From positions 16,265 through 80,264 of the forward strand of contig NZ_LZMC01000032.1 in NCBI RefSeq assembly GCF_001668615.1: 64,000 bases of DNA, read 5' to 3'. The DNA is from Mycobacterium sp. 1274761.0. GTDB taxonomy: Bacteria > Actinomycetota > Actinomycetes > Mycobacteriales > Mycobacteriaceae. Position numbers and translations under genes: made by a program. The notes beneath the pieces are model-generated. The model had not been told where the DNA came from. It searched no databases and saw only the letters and a program-made list of their open reading frames with translations. This document shows, piece by piece, positions 52,525-61,992 of the stretch. Within the stretch, counting starts at the first letter, position 1. Each line of letters starts with the position of its first letter.

Positions 52525-53331
52525 ATGGCCGAAGAGTTCGACCTCGATCTCGCGTCGGGGAGTTTACACGCTCGACGTTTCGGCGAGCCCGATGCGCCGC
52601 TCGTCCTAGCAGTCCACGGTCTGTCGGCTAACATGCATGGCTTCGACTACCTCGGGCCTCGCCTCGTTGCGGACGACGGCCGTCAGGTGGTTGCCGTCGA
52701 CCTGCGCGGCCGCGGTCGCAGCGAAACCACCCCGCCGGGCACGTATGGGCTGGCGTCGCACGCTCGCGACATGTTCGAGCTGGCTTCGCTTCTCGGCCAT
52801 GAACGATTCGACTGGGTCGGTTGGTCGCTCGGTGCGCTGATCGGGATCGTGGCGGCGCAGCTCGAACCCGACCGCCTTCGGACCGTCGGGCTGATCGACC
52901 ATGCCGGCCGTTCCGATGACGTCGTTGGGGCGGCGGTGATAGCCGGCCTCGACCGGTTGGACATGGAGCTGCCGAGCAGCGACGAGTATGTGGCCCAGGT
53001 GGAGGCGGTCAGTCCGGTTCGGCCGTTCACTGACTTCTGGCGTCGTTTCTACGCCTACGAATTCGGCCGCACCGACAAGACCGCCTGCCTTGAAGATGGG
53101 CGCGACGTGGCCGGCTGGGATTGGCCGAAACTGTGGACGCACCTCACCATGCCGGTCGGGCTGGTGCGATGCCGCCGACTGTTCAGAGGCGGATTGGTGG
53201 TTCCCGACGACGTCGCTGCCGAGATCACTTCCTCTGTTCCGACGCTGACCCTCGCCGATGTCGATGCCGACCACTTCAGCGTGATGACGCACGAACCCAC
53301 AGCGGAAGCGTTACGTGCGCTTGTTGTCTAA
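52525..53331 (+). CDS. Alpha/beta hydrolase
   Basis: 268 residues. Oxyanion strand [17 protein letters not shown], nucleophile elbow [14 protein letters not shown] (GxSxG), catalytic Asp likely in [13 protein letters not shown] and His in [12 protein letters not shown]. Substrate unknown. It starts 19 bp after the transglutaminase and ends overlapping the convergent rnz by 4 bp. M. tuberculosis has a PE gene at this place instead. Confidence 0.85.
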   Translation: MAEEFDLDLASGSLHARRFGEPDAPLVLAVHGLSANMHGFDYLGPRLVADDGRQVVAVDLRGRGRSETTPPGTYGLASHARDMFELASLLGHERFDWVGWSLGALIGIVAAQLEPDRLRTVGLIDHAGRSDDVVGAAVIAGLDRLDMELPSSDEYVAQVEAVSPVRPFTDFWRRFYAYEFGRTDKTACLEDGRDVAGWDWPKLWTHLTMPVGLVRCRRLFRGGLVVPDDVAAEITSSVPTLTLADVDADHFSVMTHEPTAEALRALVV

Positions 53332-54191
53332 ACTGCGCCGCGGCCGCCGCCGACGGCGGGGTGCACCTCGACCCGGTGCAGGTCGTCTCCCAGCTCGATC
53401 TGCCTGCTGAAGGCGGTCGCGGCCAGTGCGCGCCAGTCGTCCTCTTGGCCGGGTGCGATACCGGGCACGTAGTGGGTCAGCACGAGGATGCCGACGCCGG
53501 CCCGCTCGGCGGTGGCGGCGGCCTGTTCGACCGAGGAGTGGTAGTCGCAGATATCGCGGATCCGTTGCTGCGGAAGCTGCGAGACCAGCTCCTTGCGGAT
53601 CACGGTGTGTACGAGCGCACCTGCGCCGGCGGCCAGCGCGTCGAGGCTGGCGCACGGCACGGTATCACCGGCCAGCACCACCGACGCGTCGTCGTGTTCG
53701 ATGCGGAACCCGATCGTCGGCGCCACGGGCCGGTGATCGGTCGGCGCCACCGTGATGCGCGCGCCGTCGCTGCCCCACACCACGCCCTCGGTTACTTCCT
53801 CCACTTCGACCCGCGGCGGTCCGGTGATGTCGGCGTGATGGGCGATGCGGTAGCCGATGTCGTGGCCGAACGCCTTCAGCGTCGCCTCGACGACCTCGGC
53901 GGTGCCGGGAGGCCCGATGATCGGCAGCGGGGCCGGGTCAGGGTCGAAAGTCGTCACCCAGCGCGTGATGATCAGGTCGCCGAGGTCGGCGATGTGATCG
54001 CTGTGCAGGTGGGTGAGCAGCAGCGCCGATAAGGCATTGGCACCGGAACCCGCTGCGGCCAACCGCTGCTGCACTCCGCGCCCGCAGTCGACGAGAAACG
54101 TCTGCCCGGCAGCCCGCACGAGCGTCGACGGGCCGGCCCGGTTCGGGTCGGGAATGGGACTGCCGGTGCCGAGCAGGATGACCTCGATCAT
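53328..54191 (-). CDS. rnz: Ribonuclease Z-like metallo-beta-lactamase
   Basis: 287 residues. [19 protein letters not shown] at the start and the zinc motif [12 protein letters not shown], then [18 protein letters not shown] and LVLTHYVPG (C-terminal His). The flexible exosite arm of full tRNase Z is short. Expected role: 3'-end processing of tRNA precursors; the symbol is by position (Rv2407) and family. Related MBL hydrolases cannot be excluded. Confidence 0.78.
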   Translation of the reverse strand: MIEVILLGTGSPIPDPNRAGPSTLVRAAGQTFLVDCGRGVQQRLAAAGSGANALSALLLTHLHSDHIADLGDLIITRWVTTFDPDPAPLPIIGPPGTAEVVEATLKAFGHDIGYRIAHHADITGPPRVEVEEVTEGVVWGSDGARITVAPTDHRPVAPTIGFRIEHDDASVVLAGDTVPCASLDALAAGAGALVHTVIRKELVSQLPQQRIRDICDYHSSVEQAAATAERAGVGILVLTHYVPGIAPGQEDDWRALAATAFSRQIELGDDLHRVEVHPAVGGGRGAV

Positions 54192-54256
54192 GGGTCATGC
54201 CTACCGCGTCGACCGCAACCGGTCAGCGCTATCGCGAAAACGTGGCCGAGGCGGGA

Positions 54257-55282
54257 CTACTCGCGGCCGGCCGACACCCAGCTCATGTCGTGGAACCTGT
54301 TCCCGGACACCAGGTCTGCCGCCCGGTTCAATTCGGCGAGGTGATCGCCGGTGAGCGTCACCGCCAGCGAGCCCAGATTTTCCTCGACCCGCGCCGCCCG
54401 CCGCGTGCCCGGGATCGGGACCGACACCACGCCGAGCTCGTCGGCCCGGTACCTCAACCACGCCAACGCCACCTGCGCCGGTGTCGCGCCTACCGATTCG
54501 GCGATCGACGTCACGATGTCGACCACGGCGAGGTTCGCGTCAAGCGCGCCCTCAGCGAACCGCGGCATCATCGCGCGGAAATCGTTGGCCGACGACAGAT
54601 CGGCGGCTGAGCGCACGGTGCCTGCCAGGAAGCCACGGCCCAGCGGCGAATACGGGACGAAGCCCACGCCCAGCTCAGCTGCGGTGGGAACGACGCTGCG
54701 CTCGACGTCGCGGCTCCAGATCGACCACTCGCTCTGCACCGCGGCGATCGGATGCACCGCAACCGCAGCGCGCAACTCCTCGGCTGTCACTTCCGACAGC
54801 CCGAGATGGCGCACCTTGCCCGCGGCCACTAGTTCTGCCATCGCGCCGACGGTTTCTTCGATCGGCACCGACGGATCCCGGCGGTGCATGTAATACAGGT
54901 CGACGACCTCGGTGTTCAACCGTGACAAGCTTTCGTCGATGCATTTGTGGACGTAGGCCCGGTCGCCGTGCACCCGCAGGGCGCCGGCCGCGCGGTCGGC
55001 CGGGTTGCTCGCGATGCCGAACTTGGTGGCCAGCGTGACCTCATCACGGCGATCGTTGAGGAGTTGGGCGATCAGCCGCTCGTTGTTGCCGCCGCCATAG
55101 ATGTTTGCCGTGTCGATGAAGGTGACGCCGAGGTCGAGGCAGCGGTGCAGGGTGGCCAGCGACTCCGCGTCGTCGACATCGCCGTAGACCGGCGTCAGCG
55201 CCATCGCCCCGAAACCGATTGCACTGACCGATAATTCGTCGCCGAGAGTTACTGGGGGCACGCCAGCGGCTTGGTTAGTCAT
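54257..55282 (-). CDS. Aldo/keto reductase
   Basis: 341 residues. TIM-barrel NADPH oxidoreductase: FIDTANIYGGGNNERLIAQ with catalytic Asp and Tyr, EVTLATKFGIASNP (Lys), VDLYYMHRRDPSVPIEE (His), FVPYSPLGRGFLAG and PGTRRAARVEENL (NADP). Substrate unknown. ATG at 55282 (MTNQAAGVPPV) follows GAGAA; upstream codons are leader. Divergent from the CBS gene with a CRP-like site between. Confidence 0.88.
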   Translation of the reverse strand: MTNQAAGVPPVTLGDELSVSAIGFGAMALTPVYGDVDDAESLATLHRCLDLGVTFIDTANIYGGGNNERLIAQLLNDRRDEVTLATKFGIASNPADRAAGALRVHGDRAYVHKCIDESLSRLNTEVVDLYYMHRRDPSVPIEETVGAMAELVAAGKVRHLGLSEVTAEELRAAVAVHPIAAVQSEWSIWSRDVERSVVPTAAELGVGFVPYSPLGRGFLAGTVRSAADLSSANDFRAMMPRFAEGALDANLAVVDIVTSIAESVGATPAQVALAWLRYRADELGVVSVPIPGTRRAARVEENLGSLAVTLTGDHLAELNRAADLVSGNRFHDMSWVSAGRE

Positions 55283-55390
55283 GTTCTCATCCCATGGATC
55301 GACTGTTCTTCTACGATCCTGCAACCGACTCTGCGGCGCGGCTGTTCCGGCGGAAGTGCTTTCGCCCCGACCAAGTTCCACCTAACCTGA

Positions 55391-55406
55391 TGTGACACCG
55401 GTCACG
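55391..55406. promoter_or_regulatory. CRP-like site between aldo/keto reductase and CBS genes
   Basis: TGTGA-CACCGG-TCACG, one mismatch from TGTGA-N6-TCACA. It ends 12 nt before the CBS-gene ATG, so it would repress that gene, or activate the divergent one. Confidence 0.45.
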
Positions 55407-55418
55407 ATGGAGGCGACG

Positions 55419-55847
55419 ATGCGAATCGCGGACGTGTTGAGGACCAAGGGCAGCGCTGTTGCGACCATCACCCCTGAGACCTCGGTCTCGGGGTTGTTGA
55501 ACGAGCTTGCCCTGCACAACATCGGAGCTATGGTCGTCGTGTCGACCGACGGCGTGGTGGGCATCGTTTCCGAGCGGGACGTGGTCCGCAAACTGCACCA
55601 GCACGGCGGCGACCTGCTGCGCAGGCCGGTATCGGAGATCATGACAACGATGGTGGCCACCTGTACACCCGCCGACACGGTTGACCATCTCACCGCGCTG
55701 ATGACCAACAAGCGGGTCCGGCATATTCCGGTGATGGAGAACAACCGCCTGGTCGGCATCGTCAGCATCGGCGACGTCGTCAAGCAGCGGATGGAAGAGC
55801 TGGAGGCCGAGCAGCGGGCGCTGCAGGACTACATCACCCGTGGCTGA
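55419..55847 (+). CDS. CBS-domain protein
   Basis: 142 residues, two CBS domains and nothing else: MRIADVLRTKGSAVATITPE, DGVVGIVSERDVVRKLHQHG, IMTTMVATCTPADTV and RLVGIVSIGDVVKQRMEEL. CBS pairs bind adenine nucleotides and act as energy sensors. Rv2406c-type. GGAGG five bases before the ATG decides this start. It overlaps the GNAT gene by 8 bp. Confidence 0.9.
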   Translation: MRIADVLRTKGSAVATITPETSVSGLLNELALHNIGAMVVVSTDGVVGIVSERDVVRKLHQHGGDLLRRPVSEIMTTMVATCTPADTVDHLTALMTNKRVRHIPVMENNRLVGIVSIGDVVKQRMEELEAEQRALQDYITRG

Positions 55848-56445
55848 AATCGCCACCCGGCCGGTCGCGCGCTCGGACATCCGAGCGCTTTCGGGGGTGC
55901 TGGCGCGGGCGTTCTATGACGACCCGGTGGCGATGTTCATGCTGCCCGACGCCCGCGCGAGACGCGCGGCGCTTCCCCGGATGTTCTGGGCGCTCGCGAG
56001 GCATCATTTCTTCTCCCGTGGTGGCTCGGAAGTGGCCGCGCGTGACGCAGTTATCGGAGCCGCGTCGCTGTGGGATCCGCCCGGTCAACGTAAGCCGTCA
56101 CGGCTCGAGGAGCTGGTCATTACGCCGTTGATGTTGTGGAGCTTCCGCGGCCGCGCCGCGCAAAGCCAGGCCGTCATGCAGATCCTGGAGGAGTCCCACC
56201 CCGAGGAGCCGCACTGGTACCTCATGTTCCTTGGCAGCGACCCGTCGGTGCGCGGCGCCGGCTTCGGGCAGGCGCTGCTGCATTCGCGTCTGGATCGGTG
56301 CGACGGCGAACACGCGCCCGCATACCTGGAAGCCAGCAAGGAAGAGCTGGTTCCGTACTACAGCCGCTTCGGTTTCGAGCAGATCGGCAAGATACAGATT
56401 CCCGACGGACCGAAGTTGTGGCCGATGTGGCGCTCGCCGCGCTGA
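55840..56445 (+). CDS. GNAT-family N-acetyltransferase
   Basis: 201 residues. Acetyl-CoA motif A is LGSDPSVRGAGFGQALLHSR; the N-terminus IATRPVARSDIRALSGVLAR and C-terminal YLEASKEELVPYYSRFGFEQ are typical of small-molecule acetyltransferases. Substrate unknown. Translationally coupled to the CBS protein, which might sense nucleotides for it (inference). Ends directly at the stop of the convergent MazF-like gene. Confidence 0.87.
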   Translation: MAEIATRPVARSDIRALSGVLARAFYDDPVAMFMLPDARARRAALPRMFWALARHHFFSRGGSEVAARDAVIGAASLWDPPGQRKPSRLEELVITPLMLWSFRGRAAQSQAVMQILEESHPEEPHWYLMFLGSDPSVRGAGFGQALLHSRLDRCDGEHAPAYLEASKEELVPYYSRFGFEQIGKIQIPDGPKLWPMWRSPR

Positions 56446-57051
56446 TCAGCTCCACGAGTAGTCGCGGCGCAGCCGCGCGGCGACGATCTCGAAGGTCTCG
56501 CGCTCGAGGATCGCACCCTCGCGCCTGATGCCCTCCTCGGGAACGTCGAGCACCCGATCCAGCCGCACCCAGCTCGCCCGGCCCTCGTAGTCCCAGGGAC
56601 CCGAACCGATGCCCACCCAGTCGTGGTCGTCTTGGTGGTGTTCCTGGCTGGACAGCATCAAGCCGAGCAGGGTGCTGCGGTCGCGACCGACCACCAGCAC
56701 CGGACGGTCCTTTCCCCGCGACGGGTCGTCCTCGTAGACCACCCACGTCCACACCACCTCGCCGGGATCGGCGCGGCCGTCGAGAGCGGGCGCGTAGACC
56801 AGTTTTCGGGCCCGGTGCGCAGTCGGAACGCTGTCCTTGGTGACGGGGCGGCCCGCCGCGATGGCAGGTCGCGCCTCGTCGGCTGCGACGCCGGTGAGCG
56901 CGTCGATGCCGGCTTTGATGCCCTGCTGAATACCGCGAGGCAACGTCTCGGGCCGCTGGAGCTGGCGGATGAACTTCGGCGCCTCGTTGAACACGATGTT
57001 TCGTGCGGCCGTACCCGCCAGCCGCTGGAAGGTCTTCCATTGCGAGGCCAT
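56446..57051 (-). CDS. PemK/MazF-like domain protein, no antitoxin visible
   Basis: 201 residues, Rv2405-type. N-terminal helical part (MASQWKTFQRLAGTAARNI) and a C-terminal PemK/MazF-like barrel with PGEVVWTWVVYEDDPSRGKD and RPVLVVGRDRSTLLGLML. Longer than true MazF toxins (~115 residues). No short antitoxin ORF is adjacent, so it may be a housekeeping RNA-binding protein. Start at 57051 chosen over an ATG eight codons upstream that lacks a ribosome binding site. Confidence 0.75.
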   Translation of the reverse strand: MASQWKTFQRLAGTAARNIVFNEAPKFIRQLQRPETLPRGIQQGIKAGIDALTGVAADEARPAIAAGRPVTKDSVPTAHRARKLVYAPALDGRADPGEVVWTWVVYEDDPSRGKDRPVLVVGRDRSTLLGLMLSSQEHHQDDHDWVGIGSGPWDYEGRASWVRLDRVLDVPEEGIRREGAILERETFEIVAARLRRDYSWS

Positions 57052-57163
57052 GTTCGCAGCATAGGTGAAGCGCAAGGTGCGCGATTGTGTCGCGACGGCG
57101 CCGGCTCGATACCCTGGAAGCCGATAGCACGCCCGCTATCGGACGCCTGACCAGGAGATTCCC

Positions 57164-59017
57164 ATAATTAGTTTCGCCGACCAGACCTTCACCGCGCCGG
57201 CGCAGATTCGGAACTTCTGCATCATCGCCCACATCGACCACGGCAAGTCGACCCTGGCCGACCGGATGCTGCAGCTCACCGGTGTCGTTGACGACCGCTC
57301 GATGCGCGCCCAGTACCTCGACCGGATGGACATCGAGCGGGAACGCGGCATCACCATCAAGGCCCAGAACGTCCGGCTGCCGTGGACCCTCAAAGAAGGG
57401 GCAGGCGCCGGCGACTATGTGCTGCACCTGATCGACACGCCGGGACACGTCGACTTCACCTACGAGGTGTCACGCGCACTCGAGGCGTGCGAGGGGGCGG
57501 TGCTGCTGGTCGACGCGGCGCAAGGAATCGAGGCGCAGACGCTGGCGAACCTGTATTTGGCGCTCGACCGCGACCTGCACATCATCCCTGTGCTCAACAA
57601 GATCGATCTGCCCGCTGCCGATCCGGACCGCTACGCCGCCGAACTCGCCCACATCATCGGCTGCGAGCCGTCCGATGTGCTGCGCGTGTCGGGTAAGACG
57701 GGCGAGGGCGTCGCCGATCTGCTGGACCACGTGGTGCGCGAGGTGCCGCCGCCGCGGGGCGACGCCGACGCGCCCACCCGCGCGATGATCTTCGACTCCG
57801 TCTACGACATCTACCGCGGCGTGGTCACCTACGTGCGCGTCGTCGACGGCAAGATCCTGCCCCGCGAACGCATCAAGATGATGTCGACCGGCGCCACGCA
57901 TGAACTGCTCGAGGTCGGCATCGTCTCGCCGGAACCCAAGGCCGCCGACGGGCTCGGCGTCGGCGAGGTGGGTTACCTGATCACCGGCGTGAAAGACGTC
58001 CGCCAATCCAAGGTCGGTGACACCGTGACCACGGCGCGCAACGGCGCCACCGACGCACTCACCGGGTACCGCGAACCCAAACCGATGGTGTACTCGGGGC
58101 TGTATCCCGTTGACGGGTCGGACTATCCGAACCTGCGCGACGCGCTGGACAAGCTGCAGCTCAACGACGCGGCACTGACCTATGAGCCGGAGACGTCGGT
58201 GGCACTCGGATTCGGTTTCCGCAGCGGCTTTCTCGGGCTGCTGCACATGGAAATCACCCGCGAGCGGCTGGAACGCGAATTCGACCTCAACCTGATCTCG
58301 ACGTCGCCGAACGTCGTGTACCGGGTCGTCAAAGACGACGGCACCGAGATCGTCGTCACCAACCCGTCGGACTGGCCAGAAGGCAAGGTCCGCACGGTGT
58401 TCGAGCCGGTGGTCAACACGACGATCATCGCGCCGAGCGAATTCATCGGCACCATCATGGAACTGTGCCAGTCGCGCCGCGGCGAGCTGGGCGGGATGGA
58501 TTACCTGTCGCCGGAACGCGTCGAGCTGCGCTACACGATGCCGTTGGGCGAAATCATCTTCGACTTCTTCGACTCGCTGAAATCACGCACCCGCGGCTAC
58601 GCCAGCCTCGACTACGAGGAGGCCGGCGAACAGGAGGCTGATCTGGTCAAGGTCGACATCCTGCTTCAGGGCGAGGCAGTCGATGCGTTCAGCGCGATCG
58701 TCCACAAGGACGCCGCATCCGCCTACGGCAACAAGATGACCACCAAGCTCAAGGAGCTCATCCCGCGCCAGCAGTTCGAGGTGCCCGTACAGGCCGCGAT
58801 CGGCTCGAAAATCATTGCCCGCGAGAACATCCGCGCGATCCGCAAGGACGTGCTGTCGAAGTGCTACGGAGGCGACATCACGCGCAAGCGCAAGCTGCTG
58901 GAAAAGCAGAAGGAAGGCAAGAAGCGGATGAAGACCATCGGCCGCGTCGACGTTCCGCAGGAGGCCTTCGTCGCCGCGCTCTCGACCGACGCCGCGGGTG
59001 ACAAACCAAAGAAGTGA
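57164..59017 (+). CDS. lepA: LepA/EF4 translation GTPase, non-canonical start codon
   Basis: About 617 residues. EF-G-like GTPase acting on ribosomes: G1 [17 protein letters not shown]3 [19 protein letters not shown]4 NKIDLP, LepA-specific C-terminus ([20 protein letters not shown]). The first in-frame ATG (57266) would remove G1. Upstream the frame is open only back to a TAG at 57125 and contains no ATG, GTG or TTG. AGGAG (57153-57157) points to ATA at 57164 (spacing 6) or ATT at 57167 (spacing 9). I give 57164 because the homologous M. tuberculosis protein has Ile there. Confidence 0.9.
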   Translation: MISFADQTFTAPAQIRNFCIIAHIDHGKSTLADRMLQLTGVVDDRSMRAQYLDRMDIERERGITIKAQNVRLPWTLKEGAGAGDYVLHLIDTPGHVDFTYEVSRALEACEGAVLLVDAAQGIEAQTLANLYLALDRDLHIIPVLNKIDLPAADPDRYAAELAHIIGCEPSDVLRVSGKTGEGVADLLDHVVREVPPPRGDADAPTRAMIFDSVYDIYRGVVTYVRVVDGKILPRERIKMMSTGATHELLEVGIVSPEPKAADGLGVGEVGYLITGVKDVRQSKVGDTVTTARNGATDALTGYREPKPMVYSGLYPVDGSDYPNLRDALDKLQLNDAALTYEPETSVALGFGFRSGFLGLLHMEITRERLEREFDLNLISTSPNVVYRVVKDDGTEIVVTNPSDWPEGKVRTVFEPVVNTTIIAPSEFIGTIMELCQSRRGELGGMDYLSPERVELRYTMPLGEIIFDFFDSLKSRTRGYASLDYEEAGEQEADLVKVDILLQGEAVDAFSAIVHKDAASAYGNKMTTKLKELIPRQQFEVPVQAAIGSKIIARENIRAIRKDVLSKCYGGDITRKRKLLEKQKEGKKRMKTIGRVDVPQEAFVAALSTDAAGDKPKK

Positions 59018-59124
59018 GGACCGAAATCGACCTCACCGACGACGAGCGTGAGGCCGCGTCCTTTCGGGCGCGGCGGCGCGTGAACTGGTATTGGCCGCCG
59101 GCTGACCGGTTCTGCTCACGCTGA
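59014..59124 (+). CDS. Possible 36-residue ORF overlapping the lepA stop
   Basis: GTG at 59014 overlaps the lepA TGA by 4 bp, the arrangement used by coupled genes elsewhere in this window. The product begins [20 protein letters not shown] and ends with an aromatic stretch [14 protein letters not shown]. No family recognised; no independent ribosome binding site. The lepA terminator hairpin lies inside it, which argues against it. Confidence 0.3.
   Translation: MRTEIDLTDDEREAASFRARRRVNWYWPPADRFCSR
59053..59074 (+). terminator. Hairpin after lepA
   Basis: GCCGCGTCC pairs with GGGCGCGGC (one T-G pair) around TTTC, 35 nt after lepA. No T-run, as in many mycobacterial terminators. Confidence 0.5.
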
Positions 59125-59159
59125 GTTCAACCCAGGCGTTAGCCTCCAATCTGGATACG

Positions 59160-60509
59160 TTGAATCGAGTGCAGGTTGAGATCCTCGAGACGTCCGGGCT
59201 GGGTGACCGCAGCTACGTCGTAACTGATGCGGACGTGGCGGTCGTCGTCGATCCGCAACGCGACATCGACCGGGTGCTCGACCTCGTCGGCCAGGCACGC
59301 ATCACCCACGTGCTGGAAACACACATTCACAACGACTACGTCACGGGCGGACTGGAGTTGTCCCGGGCCGTCGGCGCAGAATACGTCGTCCCCGCCGGCG
59401 AGAAACTGGGCTACCCGGCGCGCCGGGTTCGCGACGGCGATGTCATCGACGCCGGCACGATCTCGCTGCGCGTCATCCACACCCCCGGCCACACTCACCA
59501 CCACGTCAGCTACGAACTGCTCGACGAGACAGGCCGCACCGCAGGTGTCTTCACCGGCGGCTCGCTGCTGTTCGGCAGCACAGGCCGCACGGACCTGGTC
59601 GGCGACGACCAAACCGAAGCCCTGACCCGCGCGCAGTACCGATCCGTGCGGCGGCTCGCCGAGTCCCTTACCGCCGACGCACCGATCTACCCCACGCACG
59701 GTTTCGGCAGCTTCTGCTCCGCCACACCCGTCGACGACGACTCATCGACCATCGGCGAACAGCGCGACACCAACCCCGCGCTGACCAAGAGCGAACGGGA
59801 CTTCGTCGACGAGTTGCTGGCTGGGCTGTCAGCCTATCCGGCGTACTACGCCCACATGGGTGTCATCAACGCCGAAGGGCCGCCGTCGGTTGACCTTTCG
59901 CTGCCAAAGCCGCTCGACGCCGATGAGCTGCGCCGCCGACTCGAGGCCGGGGAGTGGGTGGTCGACCTTCGGCACCGAGTCGCCTTCGCCGCCGGACACC
60001 TGGCGGGCAGCCTCGGCTTCGAATCGTCGGGGTCGTTCGTCACCTATCTCGGATGGCTGCACCCGTGGGGCACCCCCTTGACCCTGATCGCCGAGGACGA
60101 AGACCAAATCGCCGGGGCACGACGCGAACTCGCGCGGATCGGCATCGACGACATCGCAGGCGCGGCCCCCGTTCACGCGGCCGAGGATGCGGGCGACCAA
60201 CGCGCTTATCGGGTGGCCGATTTCGCTGCGCTGGCCGACGTCATCGCCGAAGACGGGCCGACAGTCCTCGATGTGCGCCAACCCGACGAGTTCAGCGAAT
60301 CCCGCGTCACGGGAGCGGTGAACATCCCACTTCACGAACTGCTCGACCGCATCGGCGAGCTTCCCGACGGCCCGACCTGGGTGCACTGCGCCAGCGGCTA
60401 CCGTGCATCGATCGCCGCCTCCATACTGGACAGCTGCGGCCGCGACGTGGTGTTGATCGACGACGACTTCGACGCTGCGAAAAACCTCGGCATCACCTCA
60501 ACTGACTGA
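59160..60509 (+). CDS. MBL-fold hydrolase fused to rhodanese domains (persulfide dioxygenase-like)
   Basis: 449 residues. The N-terminal metallo-beta-lactamase has ETHIHNDYVTGGLELS (the usual HxHxDH reads HIHNDY in this subfamily), IRVIHTPGHTHHH-type second motif (RVIHTPGHTHHHVSYEL) and PIYPTHGFGSFC. A degenerate rhodanese follows, and a C-terminal rhodanese has active Cys in WVHCASGYRASIAA. Likely oxidises glutathione or mycothiol persulfide and passes sulfur. TTG at 59160 or GTG at 59169 are possible starts. Confidence 0.85.
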   Translation: MNRVQVEILETSGLGDRSYVVTDADVAVVVDPQRDIDRVLDLVGQARITHVLETHIHNDYVTGGLELSRAVGAEYVVPAGEKLGYPARRVRDGDVIDAGTISLRVIHTPGHTHHHVSYELLDETGRTAGVFTGGSLLFGSTGRTDLVGDDQTEALTRAQYRSVRRLAESLTADAPIYPTHGFGSFCSATPVDDDSSTIGEQRDTNPALTKSERDFVDELLAGLSAYPAYYAHMGVINAEGPPSVDLSLPKPLDADELRRRLEAGEWVVDLRHRVAFAAGHLAGSLGFESSGSFVTYLGWLHPWGTPLTLIAEDEDQIAGARRELARIGIDDIAGAAPVHAAEDAGDQRAYRVADFAALADVIAEDGPTVLDVRQPDEFSESRVTGAVNIPLHELLDRIGELPDGPTWVHCASGYRASIAASILDSCGRDVVLIDDDFDAAKNLGITSTD

Positions 60510-60548
60510 AATACCCCGTCGTCGCGCCCTCGTGTCACACCCCCGTGG

Positions 60549-60554
60549 CAGAAT
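60549..60554 (+). promoter_or_regulatory. Putative -10 box, leaderless SOS promoter
   Basis: CAGAAT, 7 nt before the ATG at 60562, touching the SOS box. With LexA bound, both -10 and start site would be covered. Confidence 0.4.
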
Positions 60555-60569
60555 CGAACGTATGTTCGA
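60554..60569. promoter_or_regulatory. Perfect SOS (LexA) box
   Basis: TCGAAC-GTAT-GTTCGA, the exact mycobacterial/Gram-positive LexA palindrome TCGAAC-N4-GTTCGA. The ATG of the downstream gene (60562-60564) lies within it. Confidence 0.85.
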
Positions 60570-61968
60570 GGGCGTTGATGACGCGGGCTTGGTGGCCACC
60601 ATTGAGGAAGCGACCTGCGCCGAAAACGCTGCTGCGGCGTTGCGGTCGGCGGCCATCGGCGCACTGTTGCAGCGCCGCCTGCCCGAACCCGACGATGACG
60701 AACGGGCGCTGTGGGCGTGCGACGGGTTCGACTCCACCGCCGCCGAAGTTGCTGCGGCAATGAACATTTCCCACGGCAAGGCCTGCGGCCAGCTGCGCAT
60801 CGCCGAATCGCTGCGCGACCACCTACCCACAGTTGCCGCACTGTTCGTCCGTGGCGAGCTGAGTGCCCGGGTGGTTGGGACGATCACGTGGCGCACCCGG
60901 CTGATCGTCGAGGACACCGCATGGGCACAGATCGACGAGGAACTGTGCCGACGCGCCCAGACGTGGGGGCCGATGGCCGACGACCGGCTGAGCTCCGCCC
61001 TGGACGCGGTGATTTATCAGTTCGATCCGGCCGCGGTGATCGCGGTCAAGCAGCGCGCTCGCGGACGCGATGTCACCGTCGGTAATTACGAAGACGAGGC
61101 CGGGACGGTGTCGATATTCGGGCGGCTGATGGCGACTGACGGGGCCCTGCTGGAGAAGAAGATCGCCGCCATTGCCGCTACGGTATGCGCGGATGATCCC
61201 CGCAGCCCCGGTGAGCGCCGCTCGGATGCGCTCGCCGCTCTGGCCGACCTCAACGATCACCTCACCTGCCGATGCGCCAACCCCGACTGCCCGGTCAAAG
61301 ACCAATCCGCGCAACGGTCCTCGGTGGTGATCTCGGTGATCGCTGACCAGCCTGCGATCAGCGCTGCCCGTACCGACAGCGACAGCGATGGTGCTGCGGT
61401 GATGCTCGACGACAAGTCACCGGTGCCCACCCCCCTGTTGAGTGATCTGCTGGCCAAAGGCGCGACGGTCAAACCTCTTGCCCCGCCGTGCGATGAGAAA
61501 CCGGAGCCGCGTTACCGGCCGTCGGCCAAACTGGCGGCGTTCGTGCGCGCACGCGACCTGACGTGTCGTTTCCCGGGCTGTCGGGTACCCGCGAGCCGCT
61601 GTGATATCGACCATGTCGTGCCGTACCCGATCGGGGGCACCCACCCCTCGGACCTGGTTTGCCTATGCCGCAAACACCATCTGCTCAAGACGTTCTGGGT
61701 CGGTGATTGGTCGCTGACTCTGGCGGCTGACGGCTCGGCGACGTGGACCTCACCGACCGGCAAAACCTACGTCACCCATTCCGGGAGCCGGGCGTTGTTT
61801 CCCGACTGGGACACCACCACGGCGCAACTTCCTACGTCGGAATCACGTACTCCGCCAGAGCCCCTGCGATGGCAGATGATGCCCGTCCGAAAGCAAGCCA
61901 GGGCCGCTCAACGCAAAGCCCGCATCGACGCCGAACGCAAACATGACAGCACCGGCCCGCCCGTCTGA
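60562..61968 (+). CDS. DUF222 / HNH endonuclease, 13E12 repeat family
   Basis: 468 residues. N-terminal DUF222 helical domain (SARVVGTITWRTRLIVED) and a C-terminal HNH domain: RARDLTCRFPGCRVPASRCD, IDHVVPYPIGG and CLCRKHHLLK, with zinc Cys and catalytic HV/H residues. A family that is multicopy in mycobacteria, likely tied to mobile DNA; several copies are known LexA targets. ATG at 60562 chosen (MFEGVDDAG); an upstream in-frame GTG would place the SOS box inside the gene. Confidence 0.9.
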   Translation: MFEGVDDAGLVATIEEATCAENAAAALRSAAIGALLQRRLPEPDDDERALWACDGFDSTAAEVAAAMNISHGKACGQLRIAESLRDHLPTVAALFVRGELSARVVGTITWRTRLIVEDTAWAQIDEELCRRAQTWGPMADDRLSSALDAVIYQFDPAAVIAVKQRARGRDVTVGNYEDEAGTVSIFGRLMATDGALLEKKIAAIAATVCADDPRSPGERRSDALAALADLNDHLTCRCANPDCPVKDQSAQRSSVVISVIADQPAISAARTDSDSDGAAVMLDDKSPVPTPLLSDLLAKGATVKPLAPPCDEKPEPRYRPSAKLAAFVRARDLTCRFPGCRVPASRCDIDHVVPYPIGGTHPSDLVCLCRKHHLLKTFWVGDWSLTLAADGSATWTSPTGKTYVTHSGSRALFPDWDTTTAQLPTSESRTPPEPLRWQMMPVRKQARAAQRKARIDAERKHDSTGPPV

Positions 61969-61992
61969 ATTACCAGTGCAGGTGAATGCTCA

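Noticed and set aside
57266..59017. lepA starting at its first ATG
   Set aside because: This would delete the G1 phosphate-binding loop, leaving a non-functional GTPase; the frame continues upstream with LepA sequence.
60532..60561. Upstream GTG start for the HNH protein
   Set aside because: It would put the perfect SOS box and the -10 candidate inside the coding sequence.
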